In this document: one piece after another, positions 1 to 10,987 of the stretch
How positions within the stretch are numbered: the first letter of the stretch is position 1
Layout: every line of letters starts with the position of its first letter
Assembly: GCA_963576565.1 (NCBI GenBank)
Contig: OY755045.1
Coordinates: forward strand, 2,417,477-2,481,476
Reading direction: 5' to 3'
Length of the DNA: 64,000 nucleotides
Source of the DNA: Aspidapion aeneum
Lineage: Eukaryota > Arthropoda > Insecta > Coleoptera > Brentidae
Notes under the pieces: generated by a model
What the model saw: the letters and a program-made list of their open reading frames with translations, nothing else
Database searches by the model: none
Told to the model about the DNA's origin: nothing
Made by a program: the position numbers and the translations under genes

Positions 1-628
1 GGTATATGGGGGTGGCGCTTCAGTCAAGAGGTTGATGGCTCTTGTCTGATTTGGTGTCCTGCATCAAATATAAAATTGAGCACGCTTTTGTAAATCCTAA
101 TAGATTTCTTCTATAAAAAACTAGTTGAAACATTATTTCTGTTCATATGCAAGATTTTTTTAAAATCTTCAAACGTATCTTGTTAGATTTTTGATTTTCT
201 TTTGTACATTTCCAAAAAATACAAAAATCGAAACAATTTCGCTACAGTTTTCTATAACACAATACTACTGAAATGCCAAACATTGTTTTGAAATATTTGA
301 TGTGTTTTAGCCATAACTTTTTTTTTATTTTTTGAATAAAATGATTTCGCGAAAAACTGCTAAGATACGGTTGTTAAAAATGCTTTAAAAAACTACCCCT
401 CAAAATTTCGACGCGTTCCGCTTTCTCGTTTTCTATTTCTATTAGAACAAAGATTTGGGCAAAAAACGCGATATCAGTGTTGTCAAATGTTAAGTTTTCA
501 GACGAAGTTTGCCCCCTTAAGGAGTGTTATAGGTAAGGACACTCATCGTAAAGGCAATGCTTGACGATGAGTGACCTTAGATATAGGTCGATAGTTTTTT
601 TAGGTCTGTTCTATCACCCAGGGCTATC
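1..628. other. AT-rich sequence without recognised gene
   Basis: No open frame here resembles a protein I know. The only structure I see is a short hairpin at 541-572 (actcatcgt pairing with acgatgagt). Confidence 0.5.
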
Positions 629-1218
629 AAAATGGACGGGCCACGATCCTCCACTTTGTTGACGTCACATCCGGGGCTGATTTTTTTTGATGGTCACGAT
701 ACGACACAGCTGATTGTCTTTAAAATATTGAAGTTAGAATGACGGTTCATGAATATTTGATTTTTTTTTAAATAAAGCCGGTTTTGAGATTGTTTTTACT
801 ATATTCTTTCAGAACAATTTTTTTAAAATCTATAGTAATCCTTAATTTTGCAGAGCCGCTTCATTAGCTCACACAAAAATTAAGTTTAAAGCAGAAGCGA
901 ATGTGACAGTCACAGATGACAAAGTCAAAATACATGTCAAATATAACAGTTGGCATGTGGTACATGGTGGGTAATTTGAATTCAAAATAAGGAATGCTAA
1001 ATCTTGAAGATTTTAACCTTTTAATCATGTTGCTTCCTTACAAACCTTTGGTGGAATATCGGGATGGTGTCTGAGAATATTTCACTGAAATTTTGCGGAA
1101 ATCTGTAGTGCCATTTTGAAAATATCATAAAAAAACGTCTGACCTCCCATAAGATCCAATGTAAAATTCAGCCCCGCGAGAACAGCTGATTTTTTCAGGG
1201 TCGTGGCCTCTATTTTTG
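629..1218. mobile_element. Possible old inverted-repeat element
   Basis: The two ends look like imperfect inverted repeats: ggccacgatcct at 639-650 pairs with agggtcgtggcc near 1197-1207, and both sides continue with a ggggctga block next to a T-run. The interior is AT-rich with no coding signal. No clear target duplication is visible, so the boundaries are approximate. It could be a decayed MITE or a chance pairing. Confidence 0.3.
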
Positions 1219-1722
1219 TGTTGGCCTTGTATCACCTTGCTATCACAAAAGAAACTTGTTATCACAAAAAAAAGACTTGGTCCATGGACACAAGGAACAT
1301 AAGTTTTTCGTTGGTCTTATATTTTTCACGTAGAAAATAGGTACCCATTGTAGAAGAAAATAATAAACTTGCCTGAAAATGTATGTGAACGTCCTATACA
1401 CTTGCAAACAAACATACCAATTTACCTTTTCCCGCATCTTACGGCTGCAATAATAGTTCTCAGCTAAAAAAGTACAAACAGGAAACGTTTATTAACGAGC
1501 ACTTAGGAAAAGAAAAGTATACTTAGTACCACGGTACTGCGGATGCCATAGGTTGGTAATTAAAGCAAAAAAATCTCCGCTTGTATTCTCAGAGGTATAT
1601 ACACTAAAACGTATATATACGGTCGTACTTAATAGATACAATCGTAGAAATCTTAAAAGCACCAGAAACGTAAGAAAAGTTTTTTTAAATATTACTTTCT
1701 TGTAAAAGTTTATATCCCAAAC
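1219..1722. other. AT-rich sequence without recognised gene
   Basis: Short frames on the minus strand (near 1243-1437 and 1492-1776) have no recognisable motif and look like chance frames. Confidence 0.4.
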
Positions 1723-1884
1723 CAGTGGCGTACACAGAAATAAGTCCTGGGGGGGCTTGATCGCGGATCCATACATTTTAATCTTGATTTTTGGGGAAAA
1801 TTCACATTTTAGGGGTTAATATTCAGTAGCTCTGGGCGGGGACTTGGGGACCTTCAACCTCCAAGCCCCCCTGCGTGCGCCACT
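1723..1884. mobile_element. hAT-like MITE
   Basis: It begins cagtggcgtacac and ends in gtgcgccact, an inverted pair of the CAGTGGCG type seen at many other places in this window. G-rich sequence follows the left end and C-rich sequence precedes the right end. Flanking tcccaaac (1715-1722) and tcctaaac (1884-1891) match at 7 of 8 bases, as expected for an ageing hAT 8-bp target duplication. No coding capacity. Confidence 0.6.
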
Positions 1885-1948
1885 TCCTAAACCCGTAGAG
1901 ATAATTTAAATAAAAAAAACCAAAAGTTAATAAGCTCCACAATCATTA

Positions 1949-2417
1949 GGGGAAAGGGGGGTAAATCGGGATATCGCAGTTTTAGTTAAACTGCGCAAGA
2001 ATAAAACCTCTTAATATCAGATTTTTTATCCCCATGACTGGTTCAACTCTCTGCAATATGATTGGTGCCGGTCGGCGAAGCTGATATTGGTTTTTGCTTA
2101 ACATGACGTGATGTTGTACGATGTTTATTGTAAAAATAGCTTGCGCATTTTGTGACGGTAAGTCCATTTTTTACAGACTTTTCAAAATTTTGTTTACATT
2201 GAACAATTAGTGTGTTTATGTATTATTCATAATAAACGCGTTGTTCGTAAAATTAACCTTTTACTGAGTATGATTTTTGTTTGAATTTAACTGGTGGTTT
2301 GGAGCAAAATGGGGTTTATTTATGGGGGCAAAACACTGATCAGTAAGCTGATTCATTGAATAAGTTAAGTAAGGTTAGATCTTAAATTTTCGCCGGTGTG
2401 TCAACCCCAGTCTCCCC
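1949..2417. mobile_element. TA-target MITE with ggggaaag ends (family I)
   Basis: The left end ggggaaaggggggtaa and right end cagtctcccc form imperfect terminal inverted repeats, each flanked by TA. The interior (from gggatatcgcag to gcttgcgcatt) matches 49390-49860, which fixes it as a repeat family. The end sequence resembles the termini of the pogo-type transposon at 52072-53643, so a nonautonomous pogo relative is likely. The small minus-strand frame at 1982-2167 is probably noise. Confidence 0.55.
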
Positions 2418-2755
2418 TAATTATAAATGATTTGTGACATTGAAAAACCCAGTGAGTCATTTGCTTTGGTCTGCCTGCTGCAGACAAGTTCAGGTTACGT
2501 AACTCGACCAGTAACCACTTTCTCATGGTTCTTCAAGAACCACGAAGGAACGAGAGGTCGGCGCATAAGAATAAAAGGCGTTTGAACCTTAACACAACAA
2601 TACGAAACACAAATTGGGGCCAGCAGGCACGTACTGCTATCCATAAGCAGTGGCATACGCAGAAATAAATCCTAGGGGGGATCGATAGGCAGCGATGAAT
2701 GGGGGGTTCTTAAGCGCAGAACGTATCTTGTTTACTGTATAAACTCGAATAAGCA
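2418..2755. other. Unassigned sequence with a hAT-like end
   Basis: At 2651 a cagtggcatacgcag terminus followed by a G-run marks a fragment of the hAT-like MITE family; no matching right end is clear before the LINE tail at 2756. The rest shows nothing recognisable. Confidence 0.4.
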
Positions 2756-4180
2756 CTACTACTACTACTACTACTATGTCAGTTTGGAACGTTTTTCTAC
2801 GTTGTCCGACGCCTATTCTACACCTCCTTCGATCCTGACAATCATCTTCTGTCAGGTTTTTTGACTCATTGATCTTTGGATTGACTGTTGCCATTATAGT
2901 TTAGGAAGCCCCCTTTTTCTGCGCTCTATTGGTTGCCATTCTGGGACCTGCTTTAGTAATCTTTCGTCTTTCATCCGTTGTACATGGCCGTACCATATCA
3001 GTTGTCTTTTATTAATGACATCCGTTATGCTTCCCTCGATTCTCATTCTTTCTTTTATGTCTCATTTCTTATATGATCTGTTCTAGATATTCTCATTAAT
3101 CTTCTTATTGCATCCATTTCGACACTTTCCATTTTTGTTTTGTATTTTTCTGTTACGCGACAAATCTCTATTCCATACAACAGCGTGCTTTTCACCAATG
3201 TTTCATATATGTTAAATTTTACATTCTTTTTTATCTCGTTGATCCATAAAATACTGTAAAGGCATCCAATAACCTTTTTTGCTTTTACTATTCTGTTTTC
3301 CAGCTCTTTGCAGTCTGTTCCTGTCTTATCAAATGAAACACCCAGGTATACATACATACTAGTTCTGACTCACTGCATTCGTTTCCAATACATAAGTACT
3401 GTGTCTTGTCCATGTTCACTGTTAATCCCCATTTTTGGTATTCTTCCGTTAACTTTCTCATCATATACTCCATGTCCTCTTTATCTTTAGCTACAATTAC
3501 TTGGTCGTCAGCAAACTGTAGTGTGTGTATGGTAAATCGGTCGTTAAGTTGAATTCCTATGCCGTGCACTTTACGTTTCCAGTTTTTTAGAGCTACTGCG
3601 ATAAATATTTTAAAAAGAGTTGGAGAGATACAACATCCCTATCTTAAGCCTTTCGTTACCAGGAATTCTTCTGAAAGTCGATTTCCAATTTTAATTTTAA
3701 ATGTTGACCCTTTGTATAGTTCTTTTTTCTTCAATGTATGATTAATATTAGTTTACTCTAACACTGTCCATAATTTTTCTACTGGAACTGTATCATATGC
3801 TTTTTGTAGGTTCACAAAGGTAACATAAGTCTCTATATTTCTGGCGCTCCATTTCTCAATTACATGTTTAAGACAAAAAACATTATCACTACAGGATCTG
3901 CCTGCACGAAACCCACTTTTCTCTTCTTCTTTTTTATGAAAAACATTCCCTATTAGACCCCTATACCGTACAATCGACTTGTTTCCTTTTTTATTTATGT
4001 ATTAAGATATGAATGCAATTTTCCAATCATCAGGTACTGGATGTCCGTTTATGCATTGATTGATCCGATCCATATTTGAGCATTTCAGCATTATAATCCC
4101 CCAGGTCCGCTAGCTTTTCCGGATTTAAGCTTTTTAATACTATTCTTTATCATTTGTTTTTCGACGATTACTATCTCTCC
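2756..4180 (-). mobile_element. LINE-A copy 1, reverse transcriptase fragment
   Basis: This is the 3' part of a non-LTR retrotransposon read on the minus strand. Fragments of the reverse transcriptase appear in order from 4170 downward: EMLKYGSDQSM, NGHPVPDDWKIAF, KSGFRAGRSCSDNVF, TYVTFVNLQKAYDTVP, then LQFADDQVIVAKDKEDMEYM (about 3480) and the thumb and C-terminal tail with YLGVSFDKTGTD. The RT metal-binding region reads FVN where FVD is usual, and stops and frameshifts break the frame, so it is dead. The 3' end carries a CTA/TAG trinucleotide tail at 2756-2777, shared with the other copies at 21.2, 42.5 and 50.1 kb. The clade is uncertain. Confidence 0.85.
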
Positions 4181-4199
4181 ATGTACTTCCATGTCTCTC

Positions 4200-4375
4200 C
4201 GGAATAAGTATTGCCTTTCTTTATAAATGGAAAATAAACCACTTAGTTTTAAATTCGACTTAGGTATGTCAATTTTGAAAGATCAACTGTCAGTTTCAAT
4301 ATGTCAACAGAATACTGCATGGCACTATTACAGCCTGGATTGCAATAAGTCCCTATTAAGTCCCTACAGGTTGAG
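4200..4375. mobile_element. Fragment of the gggacttatt MITE (family G)
   Basis: The stretch ggtatgtcaattttgaaag near 4262 and the end caataagtccctattaag near 4347 match the MITE at 36796-37017 and its copy at 49446-49723. The copy is diverged and lacks a clear left end. Confidence 0.45.
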
Positions 4376-4716
4376 GTTTTAAATCGGTATATTTTTACGG
4401 AATTACGGCAGTAAAGTACGCAAATTTACATTTTAAATATTTTGCTGCAATATAAACGAATGTAATCAGAGGTTAAAAATAAATTTTTAAAGCCAAGGTC
4501 TATGTCAGCTTATTGTTTGTATTAAAATAAAACACACCTTTAAAAAATAAACCAGTTTAAAAAAATATATAATTCATGCTCTTGCACAAAAAAAATGCAT
4601 GTGTTAACTGACCTTTTTTCTAGCTACGAGGGAAGAGTTAACTGCAGATATTTCAATTTTTTTAAAACTTCTCTACAGAAAGTTGATCCAGTCAATAAAA
4701 TATCGTTGTCAAAATT
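4376..4716. other. AT-rich sequence without recognised gene
   Basis: No coding or repeat signal beyond A/T runs is visible. It ends at the target site of the LINE insertion that follows. Confidence 0.4.
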
Positions 4717-4727
4717 TTGGTCCCTCG

Positions 4728-5536
4728 TAGTAGTAGTGGGGGGGGTTGACCCGCAGGTCTGACAAGTAGGTCAGAGTAGGCCCTTTTTGCCATGCCCCAA
4801 GTCTGTCCCTTAACCCACTCTCTGCACTTCCCTTTGATGGTCGGGTAACTCATTGGGCCTTCCTGTTCTCTTTACAAAGTCCAGTAAGTCTGCCCATTTG
4901 AGCATGTGCAGTTCTTCCTCGCTCAGAGTTGGCGCTCCGAGTGCCTGTTGTCTCATCCTTGCGTAGGCCTCGCATTCTGCCACGAGGTGTCTTGATGTCT
5001 CTTCTTCCTGTCCATAGGCTGGGCAGGTAGGGTCATTCTCGACTCCTATACGTGTCATGTGCTTCCCCAACCGGTTATGTCCGGTTAGAGTACCTATCAG
5101 CAGTCCGAGATCTTTTCGTGTCCGTCCCAGCGTCCATCTAATTCTGGTCGCTTTTGGACGGTCTACGAATTCTCTGGTCTGTCTGCAACCCGTTCCTGTT
5201 TCCCAGGAGTTTAATAGCGCGTCCTGGGCCCATTTGTTGAGTCCGCTTTGCACTTGTCTTTTTGTCACGCCCAAAAGTGGCTCCGGTCCTACATAGGCGG
5301 TTCCTGCCCCGAGTCGTGCGAGTTCGTCCGCCTTCTCGTTGCCTGGTACCCCCGTATGTCCCGGAACCCAAACCAGCGTCACCCGTTTGCCATCGCTTAG
5401 GGTCTACAGCGCCTTTGCGCATTCTTCCACCAAGCCGTCAGCAATCTTGGGTGCGTTTAGCGCCTTCAGGGTGGCTTGACTGTCAGAGCATATATATATA
5501 TAAGCCCCTCTTCGCTGTTCCGAACCTCTTCTAGGG
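4728..5536 (-). mobile_element. 5'-truncated LINE insertion with RNase H
   Basis: The insertion is flanked by an 11-bp direct repeat, ttggtccctcg, at 4717-4727 and 5537-5547, the expected target-site duplication. Read on the minus strand it ends in a short CTA-type tail against the left duplication, which fits target-primed reverse transcription. Only the RNase H and downstream part of the element was copied. GC content is clearly higher than its surroundings. Confidence 0.8.
4810..5490 (-). pseudogene. LINE RNase H domain and C-terminal region
   Basis: Translation on the minus strand gives an RNase H fold fragment: ICSDSQATLKAL (about 5490) with the family's catalytic Asp, then after an in-frame TAG at 5404-5406 VTLVWVPGHTGVPGNEKADE with the second Asp motif. 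Downstream, GLLIGTLTGHNRLGKHMTRI and a Cys/His tail (CPAYGQEEETSRHLVAEC) are typical of the post-RNase H region of R1/jockey-like LINE ORF2 proteins. The domain would degrade the RNA strand of the retrotransposition intermediate. The internal stop and the missing RT domain make it nonfunctional. The frame ends at 4810. Confidence 0.85.
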
Positions 5537-5559
5537 TTGGTCCCTCGAGTCGGATTCGC

Positions 5560-6130
5560 GATTTCAGAAAATAGTCAAATGGGGACCTAGATTTTATTTT
5601 CAATTTTTTGCTTCACTTTAGATCCCCAATAACCGGACGCGGACAATTTTTTTTGGGTAAAAAATTCTAAAACATCCCTTAACCGGACGCGAACCTCTGA
5701 CAACGGGACGGAGCGCTGCACGACATGGGCATAAATATTATGTAGTATGTTGGCAACAACGCACACTGCAGCCGGGGAATTACCTCTTTCCGTTTTAATG
5801 CGGAGACTAAATACTTCTGTCTGTATTTACAACATATTTTATTCGGCGGGACTGCTGTGTTTTATTTTTATTGTTCAGTTGGGTAGTAAGAGATCTCTCT
5901 AAAATGGCGCCTAGTAAAAAACTTGGAAATTGTTAACGTGTCGGAGAAGGAGCATCTATCAGCACGAAAGATCGCTGAAAAATTTTATATCGGAAAAACT
6001 CAAGCAGCGGAAATTGTTAATAAATATCTATTAAAATTTCGCAGTTCTCTCTTATAAGCGGACACCTCCAATAAGCGAACAAAATCGACGAACCCGTGAG
6101 TGTCCGCTTATAGGAGGTTTCACTGTATTT
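5560..6130 (+). mobile_element. Deleted pogo/Tigger-type transposon remnant
   Basis: The right end reads taggaggtttcactg next to TA, and earlier ataagcgga and ataaccgga motifs resemble Tigger-type termini. From 5904 an ATG frame (MAPSKK) shifts once and continues as LEIVNVSEKEHLSARKIAEK and FYIGKTQAAEIVNKYLL, which looks like the N-terminal psq/CENP-B-type helix-turn-helix of pogo transposases that binds the element ends. No catalytic DDE domain follows, so this is an internally deleted copy. Left boundary uncertain. Confidence 0.6.
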
Positions 6131-6648
6131 GTGTCCGGAAGCGCTCCTTAATGGGACATTTCGTAAATAGATATTCACTAATGTGTTTGAAAAAAATAAG
6201 GTATAACGAATAGGCTTGTATGTGACTTCCTCATAGTTGGTTTTTTAAACACCAATAAATTGGTTTTTTAAACACCAATAAATTAATATAAATAATTCTT
6301 TTCTTCCCTATTTGGCGATCATTAATCAATTTCCCAATTTCGTAGTCGATTGTTTTGTTTGAAGAATTTAAAGACCTCGCTTTGGGCACCGTGGTTCCTT
6401 GATATGGGTCCCAATGAGAGAACATGATTAGGTTTTGTAATGAAACAACTATCATATCAGTCAAAATCAATCAGTGTTCAAAATAAAGTTGATTATTATT
6501 AAACGACCATGGCGGTTAATTTTGAATTTTTTTAGTTATAAAAGTCAACGTTTTTTGGTTTTACTAATCTACCTAATCAGCCTTCTTCGATCAATCTAGA
6601 TCAAGAGTCAATAGCGATAGCAGGTATCTCTAGGACGTTGTTCTAGTT
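6131..6648. other. AT-rich sequence with a small tandem duplication
   Basis: A 24-base unit (ttggttttttaaacacc plus aataaa) is repeated twice near 6238-6285. No gene is seen; the minus-strand frame at 6231-6470 has no recognisable motif. Confidence 0.4.
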
Positions 6649-6659
6649 TCCTATTTATT

Positions 6660-6694
<35 letters not shown>

Positions 6695-7170
6695 GGTACA
6701 ATAACCGGGTTCGGTAGTAGCTCATTCCATAATTACTCTAAAAAGCTAATATCTAAAGTAAAAAACACAAAAAAATAATTTGTCAAAAAGCCAACATATT
6801 CACATATCAAAATAACATATCAATATCGGTTAGTCGTATTTATTACATAATTTTATCAATCTTACGCTTAAGGGATGAATTGCTGCAGGAAAATATATCT
6901 ATATCGATAAATGACTGTATGTATTTATTACAAAGTGACATTATTTTATTATCGATACTATTTTTCCCTTTAAGTAAAATAATCTGGTACCTCTGTTTTG
7001 ACGTAAGGGTGCAAACAAGTTTAGAAGCGATAGTAATTTGGGACAGTTAATTTCGTTAGCTAAAATTTTATGACCAAATCTTAACGCAAGGGCGAACCTC
7101 CTATTTCGTAATGTTTATTGCCGGTTCTGCAACGACACTTCATATTCTTCTTATGGATCTCTCCATAAAA
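6649..7170 (-). mobile_element. LINE 3' end with TAAA tail
   Basis: On the minus strand a coding end is followed by an untranslated region and an AAAT-type tail at about 6655-6695, seen on the plus strand as a TTTA microsatellite. This is the usual 3' end of a non-LTR retrotransposon. The upstream part is missing. Confidence 0.6.
6843..7121 (-). pseudogene. C-terminal fragment of a LINE ORF2
   Basis: An open minus-strand frame of about 92 codons without a usable start reads NRRFALALRFGHKILANEIN, then LLSLLNLFAPLRQNRGTRLF and a Lys/Ser-rich end, stopping at 6843. The pattern (LPxxLLxxLxFxxPxxxTR-like) is typical of the extreme C-terminus of reverse-transcriptase proteins in several LINE clades. 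Upstream of 7121 the frame is closed by stops. The assignment rests on this pattern only. Confidence 0.5.
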
Positions 7171-7176
7171 TATATA

Positions 7177-7810
7177 CAGTTGGCGGCATATGGGAAACTT
7201 TTTTATTATTAGCTTTACGAAAAAAAGTTATTCTTCATAAAAAGTTCTGCATGGTCCAAAACCTAAAATGCAATCATCAGATGTTAAATTTTTTCAGTCA
7301 TATTACGAGGTTTGTCAAAAAATGTGATTTTTGCTCCAGAGTAAAGTACCTTTCTTTTTGACAATATCGAAAATTGTTATAAAGAAAAGATGTTTAGAAT
7401 TAAAAGTAGCTTTCAAATATTCAACATTGTTTATTTATATTAAAAAATATTTTTTTCTACATTTTCTGCGATTACGTTGGAAATTTAAGTTTGCACATTA
7501 AAGCATAATTAATCTAGGATGCAAATAATAATAATGTAAATAAACAATGTTGAATATTTGAAAGCTATTTTTAATTCTAAACATCTTTTCTTTATAACAA
7601 TTTTCGATATTGTCAAAAAGAAAGGTACTTTACTCAAGAGCAAAAATCACATTTTTTGACAAACCTCGTAATATGATGAAAAAATTTAACATCTGATGGT
7701 TGCATTTTAGGTTTTGGACTATGCAGAACTTTTTATGAAGAATAACTTCTTTTCGTAAAGCTAATAATAAAAAAGTTTCCCATATGCCGCCAACTTACGT
7801 GGACACACTG
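7177..7810. mobile_element. Foldback MITE, copy 1 (family A)
   Basis: Two long arms are inverted copies of each other around a short AT-rich centre: left arm from ttggcggcatatgggaaac, right arm ending ccatatgccgccaacttacg and then cactg. TA flanks both ends. The left terminus lacks about 14 bases (tgtgtccacgtaag) that are present on the right and in the second copy at 27916-28556. No coding capacity. It sits inside a Penelope-like element. Confidence 0.85.
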
Positions 7811-8735
7811 TATATAGATATACCCCTGCGACCAATTACCAGCTCCAGGGACTCACCGACAAGCACTTTATCGAGGTTTTTGTTGGACATAATTCAACCA
7901 CTACAGGGTAAGTCCAAATCTTTTGTCAAAAACTCGGAACATTTTGTCGAGGCTTTAAAAGGGATCGAATTAATCCCGAAGATAGTTTGTATGTATGTTG
8001 TAGTCACTCAGTATCATCAAAAACAAATTCCAAACTGATGATACACTTTACGAGAAAACAACGCTATCGGTGGAGGGGGTGGTGGATCTGTTGGATCTCT
8101 GTCTCCGTAACTCTTACTTTCAAGTGAAAGATAAGTTTTACGCACAGAATGATGGACTCCCAATGGGTTCGTCTCTTTCGCCAGTGGTAGCAAACTTCTA
8201 CATGGAGTGGTTTGAGGACCATGCGATCAACACAGCAAGAGTCAAACCAAAACTATGACTATGATATATGGATGAAACATTTATTATATGGCCGGAAAAT
8301 GATGACGAACTACAGAATTTTCTACAGCATCTGAACGGTATTCGACCAACAATCAAATGCACCATGGAAATTGAAAAAGATTCGGCCTTACCTTTTTTGG
8401 ATGTTCTTGTCAAACGATTAGACAGAAACATTCAAACCACTGTATATAGGAAACCTACACATCCGGGACAGTACCTAACTTTTAAGTCTAGTCATTTTGT
8501 TGCTACAAAAAGGAGTTATAAGAAGTTTGTATTTAAGAGCCGTAAATATTTGTAGTAGTAATAATGTCTTAATTAACCACAGAAATTAACAGCATTAAAA
8601 AGGACTTACAAAAGAATGATTATTCCGAGAAATTAATAAACTCAACGATCTCTAAAATTAAAAACAAACCAAATGTAGCAAATTCTCAAAATAATAATCC
8701 GTTGGGTCTTATTAACATTCTATATTTTCTTTGAG
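7811..8735 (+). pseudogene. Penelope-like element, reverse transcriptase part
   Basis: Translated pieces match Penelope-type RT in order: LRPITSSRDSPTSTLSRFLL and SFVKNSEHFVEAL (7822-7980), then after a deletion and frameshift DGLPMGSSLSPVVANFYMEW (about 8150-8215), then YMDETFIIWPE (8265) and FLDVLVKR with TTVYRKPTHPGQYLTFKSSH. The catalytic YVDD box reads YMDE, two in-frame stops precede it, and the segment between EAL and the next block is missing. Penelope-like elements join this RT to a GIY-YIG endonuclease, here found displaced at 9894-10372. Decay means it cannot be active. Confidence 0.85.
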
Positions 8736-9893
8736 GCAGACTCTTGGTAGGAGTTAAAAATTATTGCGGAGAGAAACTTAAATGAAATCTTTGACATCTT
8801 TAATTACAAATTACTAACAATAAATTTTGATAAGACATATTTTATGCCGTTCTCTTGCAATAAAAGGAATTTACCAAATTATGATTGTCTTTTGGTAAAT
8901 AATGTAACAATAAATTCTACAGATTCTGTTAAATACTTAGGAGTCCACATTGACAAACATTTAAAATGGAATATCCACGTAAAACAAGCCACAAACACTA
9001 TAAGAATAATGCTATTTAGATTTAAATATCTTAGGCAAATTTTAAACATAAACCATCTTCAAACACTCTACTATGGCTTAGTCGAAAGTAGACTACAGTA
9101 CGGCATCTTGGCATGGGGGGGCGTATATGATTCACATCTAAAAAAACTAAATATTACACAAAAAGCTATTTTAAAAACCATGTATTTTAGACATTTTCTA
9201 TATCCTACAAATCGATTATTCCAAGAATCAAAAGTATTGGATATTAGACAAATTTATTACTATCACTTGAGCTTATTTTGCTTTAAAAATAGGAGTAATT
9301 TAAAATTACACTCGCATGAAAAAAATACGAGATCTACCACTCAGTACAACATAGAAGAGCAAAAAGCTTCCAAAAATATAGGTGAGAGATATCACATGTA
9401 TTTATTTCCAAAAGTCTTTAATCACTTTCCAACAGAGTTGAAAAAATCTGTACTACAAAATACAGTTAATTTAAAATCGTTTAAAACATTAGTGAAAACA
9501 AGACTCTTTATGCTTTCTAGTGAAGAAATCAATAAAATAATAAATCTTTGATATAATAAATAATTATAATTAATCTTTACAAAAAATATTTTGTGCATGT
9601 ATCAATAAAGTAAACTATTAACTGATTTATAATTAGTAAAAAAATTCAAATATTGGTATTAAACTGAACTAAAATTTTGTGTTAAGTGTTCAAAAAATAA
9701 TTATAAAATTAGTGTGATTTATCATATTAGATTTGCTTGTGTAACTATACAAAAATGCCTAGCGCGACGTTTGTCTTTAGGATTGTGATGTTTCTAGGAG
9801 CATAATTTTTGTTATGATAAGTTGTACTAAAACCAAAAAAAAAAAAAAAGTATCTTAGGAATAAATTGAATTGAAAAAATTGAAAAAATTGAA
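8736..9893 (+). mobile_element. 5'-truncated LINE inserted in the Penelope element
   Basis: A LINE 3' fragment separates the RT and endonuclease parts of the Penelope-like element. It starts just after where the RT FADD box would be and ends in a short repeated tail of aattgaaaa units at about 9865-9893. No target duplication could be recognised with certainty. Confidence 0.75.
8751..9551 (+). pseudogene. LINE reverse transcriptase C-terminal region
   Basis: The frame reads ELKIIAERNLNEIFDIFNYK and then DKTYFMPFSCNK, followed from 8930 by SVKYLGVHIDKHLKWNIHVK, the RT thumb region of jockey/CR1-like LINEs, and QTLYYGLVESRLQYGILAWG. It continues for about 140 residues (YHMYLFPKVFNHFPTELKKS) to a stop at 9549-9551, followed by a 3' untranslated region. 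The frame is open, so the insertion is younger than its Penelope host. The catalytic RT core and the endonuclease are absent, so it is a dead-on-arrival copy. Confidence 0.8.
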
Positions 9894-10378
9894 TATGTTC
9901 AAGTGATTTCAGAAAACATAAGACGAATAGCCAAGCACTATAATATAAAAACACTATTTTCATCGGGAAATACCATAAGGAGTTTTGTAACTAAAATAAA
10001 ACCAGAAAATCCCTGAAATAATAAGGAATGTATTTACCAAATCCCGTGTGAGTGTGGTAAATCATATGTAGGTGACGCCCTCTTCAGGTTAGAGTAAATG
10101 AACATCTAAAAAGTACCCAATTAGTGGATATTGAAAAATCCGGTTTGGCGGATCGTGCATGGTCAAATGATCACAGGATTCAGTGGTCAGAAGCTAAAGT
10201 TTTGCATAAGGAGTCGCATTGGCGAAAACGAAAGTTTATTGCAGCTGCGTTTATAATGCAGAATAAAAAAGTTTTCAGTCAACCAAGCACGGGCATACCA
10301 AACATATGGAAACCACTCCTTAAGGAAAACAGGCGTCTTAGGATTAAAAAGGGGGCGGGCCGTCACACCTGACTGCAC
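9894..10378 (+). pseudogene. Penelope-like element, GIY-YIG endonuclease part
   Basis: Pieces read SENIRRIAKHYNIKTLF, then after a stop ECIYQIPCECGKSYVGD, a GIY-YIG-type core (Y-IPC-CG--YVG) characteristic of Penelope endonucleases. A shifted frame continues as HRIQWSEAKVLHKESHWRKR with the conserved His and Glu-Trp region, then NKKVFSQPSTGIPNIWKPLL. The domain would nick target DNA. Several stops and frameshifts are present. It continues the RT block that ends near 8735. Confidence 0.75.
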
Positions 10379-10987
10379 ACCTAGTAGTATAAGTAGTAGC
10401 CTAGAGACTGGATCGTTTAGTTTATTATAATATTATAATATATTTATAATATTTTTAAAAAATGGTAAACCACATTTTAACATTTTTAAAGTGCACATCA
10501 CGAAACCCATTTGTTTTAAAGGTATTTTAAAACCAAGTAGGTACACATGTGCCGACCACAAAATAAATATTTCAAAATTGAACTTTCAAAAACGTGACTA
10601 GGCACAAAATGTGGCTATTTTCTTGATGCAACAAGAAGTAATGTGTATTCAGTCTGCGTTCTGGGTATATTAAAAAAGGTCAGACCATATAGTGTGTCAG
10701 TTTTTTATACAGAGTGGTTTTTTAAGGTAGGGGAGACCAGGGCTGTTGTACTACAAGCAACCCTGCTCTCCCCTAACAGAGGTTTTTTTAATCATTTTGG
10801 AAAAAAAATATATATGTTCAAATATATTTTGTTCGGAAGAGGGACACTTTTTGGCAATCTAGAAATTTTTGTAGCTTGTACCCCTTTGAAAAGTAAACTT
10901 AACCTTAAAATTTTCGAGAGGGGGACACTTTTTGAATATCTAAAAATTTTTGTAACCCTTACCCCTTTGATAGGTAAACATAACCTT
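10379..10987. other. AT-rich sequence with a mini-element and a short duplication
   Basis: At 10730-10773 a 44-base inverted-repeat element (ggggagaccagggctg to gctctcccc) is flanked by TA; it is a miniature member of the ggggagacc family. At 10835-10980 a segment of about 90 bases (gggacactttttg, taaaaatttttgtaac, acccctttga) is repeated twice, related to the repeat at 29574. The plus-strand frame 10643-11035 crosses both and is not credible as a gene. Confidence 0.5.
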
